From the NCBI GenBank assembly GCA_019423835.1, contig JAHZAR010000081.1, forward strand, positions 6,030 to 11,926: DNA of 5,897 nucleotides. Reading direction: 5' to 3'. Source of the stretch: Clostridiales bacterium (GTDB lineage Bacteria > Bacillota > Clostridia > Lachnospirales > Lachnospiraceae). Under the pieces are notes generated by a model that was not told the DNA's origin, ran no database searches, and worked only from the letters and a program-made list of their open reading frames with translations. The translations under genes were made by a program, and so were the position numbers. Shown here one piece after another: positions 5,293 to 5,897 of this stretch (within the stretch, counting starts at the first letter, position 1; every line of letters starts with the position of its first letter).

Positions 5293-5897
5293 ATGAAGGT
5301 TCTTGTAGTTAATCCGGTTGTATATACATCGGAAACAAAAAATATTAAAAGAGTTGACTCAATGAAGGATACCATGATATATGATTTTTGTCTTGCTTTT
5401 AAGAGTTTAGGGTATGATGTGTGTTTATATGCGGCAAAGCCATTTGAACCTATAAAGCCAGAACAGTATCCTTTTGAAGTGATTTGGGGCGATTGTGTGT
5501 GTAAAAAAGTGTTTATGCCACACTGCTTTCCGTTTATGCCATCGTTGTATCGTTATATAAAGGAAAATAAATCCAAATACGATCTAATTATATGTAGCGA
5601 AGTGTTCTCAATGAATTCCTTGATTTCTGTAATTGCTGCTAATGAGAAAACAATTATTTGGCATGAGTTAGCAAAGCACAATCGGATTATGATGCAGATT
5701 CCTTCAAAATTTTGGTATGGTGTTGTTGCACGAATTTTTATGCGAAATACAAAAGTAATAGCGCGTTCACCTGAAGCGCGGGCTTTTATCAGTAAATATT
5801 GTGCGGGAACTGTTAAGGACATTATTGACCATGGTGTTAATCTGGAAAAATTTAGACTTTCGAAAGAAAAGAAAAAAAAGTTTATTGTGTGTTCACA
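5293..5897 (+). CDS. family 4-like glycosyltransferase, 3' end outside window
   Basis: The frame from ATG 5293 is open to the window edge, giving 201 codons plus two bases. It begins 'MKVLVVNPVVYTSET', a first Rossmann strand. It then has 'YDLIICSEVFSMNS' (about 98-111), 'IIWHELAKHN' with His124, 'ARSPEARAF' (157-165) and 'IIDHGVNLEKF' (177-187). This last stretch resembles the 'i-x-x-GV(D/N)-x-x-x-F' turn that leads into the donor domain of GT4 enzymes. Only the acceptor-side half is visible; the donor motif and the E-x7-E pair should follow outside the window. It would add another sugar in the same pathway. It is clearly A/T-richer than the genes to its left, a common sign of separate origin within mosaic polysaccharide clusters. 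Family assignment rests on the fold pattern and context; donor and linkage are unknown. Confidence 0.8.
   Translation, partial: MKVLVVNPVVYTSETKNIKRVDSMKDTMIYDFCLAFKSLGYDVCLYAAKPFEPIKPEQYPFEVIWGDCVCKKVFMPHCFPFMPSLYRYIKENKSKYDLIICSEVFSMNSLISVIAANEKTIIWHELAKHNRIMMQIPSKFWYGVVARIFMRNTKVIARSPEARAFISKYCAGTVKDIIDHGVNLEKFRLSKEKKKKFIVCS

Overview
The window looks like part of a surface polysaccharide (capsule or exopolysaccharide) locus from a low-to-moderate GC Firmicute, most likely a Clostridia/Lachnospiraceae-type gut bacterium. That assignment is inference: the Shine-Dalgarno sites are of the Firmicute type, and the proteins resemble families I associate with that group. All supported genes lie on the + strand.

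Layout: (1) The left edge holds the 3' part of a small FMN-binding, pyridoxamine 5'-phosphate oxidase-like protein (1-474). It is probably a flanking gene unrelated to sugar assembly. (2) After a 122-base gap comes an intact family-4 (GT-B) glycosyltransferase (597-1724). (3) It is followed at once by the wreck of a membrane acyltransferase-3 gene (about 1742-2239). This keeps its ribosome binding site and first residues, then is broken by a stop codon in the family's signature motif, frame changes and an apparent large internal deletion. (4) From 2240 to about 2740 there is decayed, stop-rich DNA with no gene. One frame shows a recurring Val-x-Tyr-Gln/Arg pattern that may be the remains of a repeat protein. 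(5) A plausible sigma-A promoter (2740-2767) abuts a perfect palindrome (2768-2785) just upstream of the next gene. (6) The central gene (2831-5278) encodes an 815-residue protein joining a complete family-4 glycosyltransferase to a complete radical SAM protein with a cysteine-rich SPASM-like C-terminus. The join is a Lys/Ala/Gly linker that contains an in-frame ATG behind a strong ribosome binding site. (7) Fourteen bases later another family-4-like glycosyltransferase starts (5293) and runs off the right edge.

Working together, the glycosyltransferases would add successive sugars to a lipid-linked repeat unit on the cytoplasmic face. The dead acyltransferase would once have decorated that glycan with an acyl group. 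The radical SAM half is the unusual part: covalently tied to a glycosyltransferase, it suggests a radical-based modification linked to glycan assembly, with an unknown substrate. Base composition falls from left to right (33 of 60 bases are G/C at 61-120, but 20 of 60 at 5581-5640). This fits a boundary between resident chromosome and a transferred, rearranging polysaccharide cluster.
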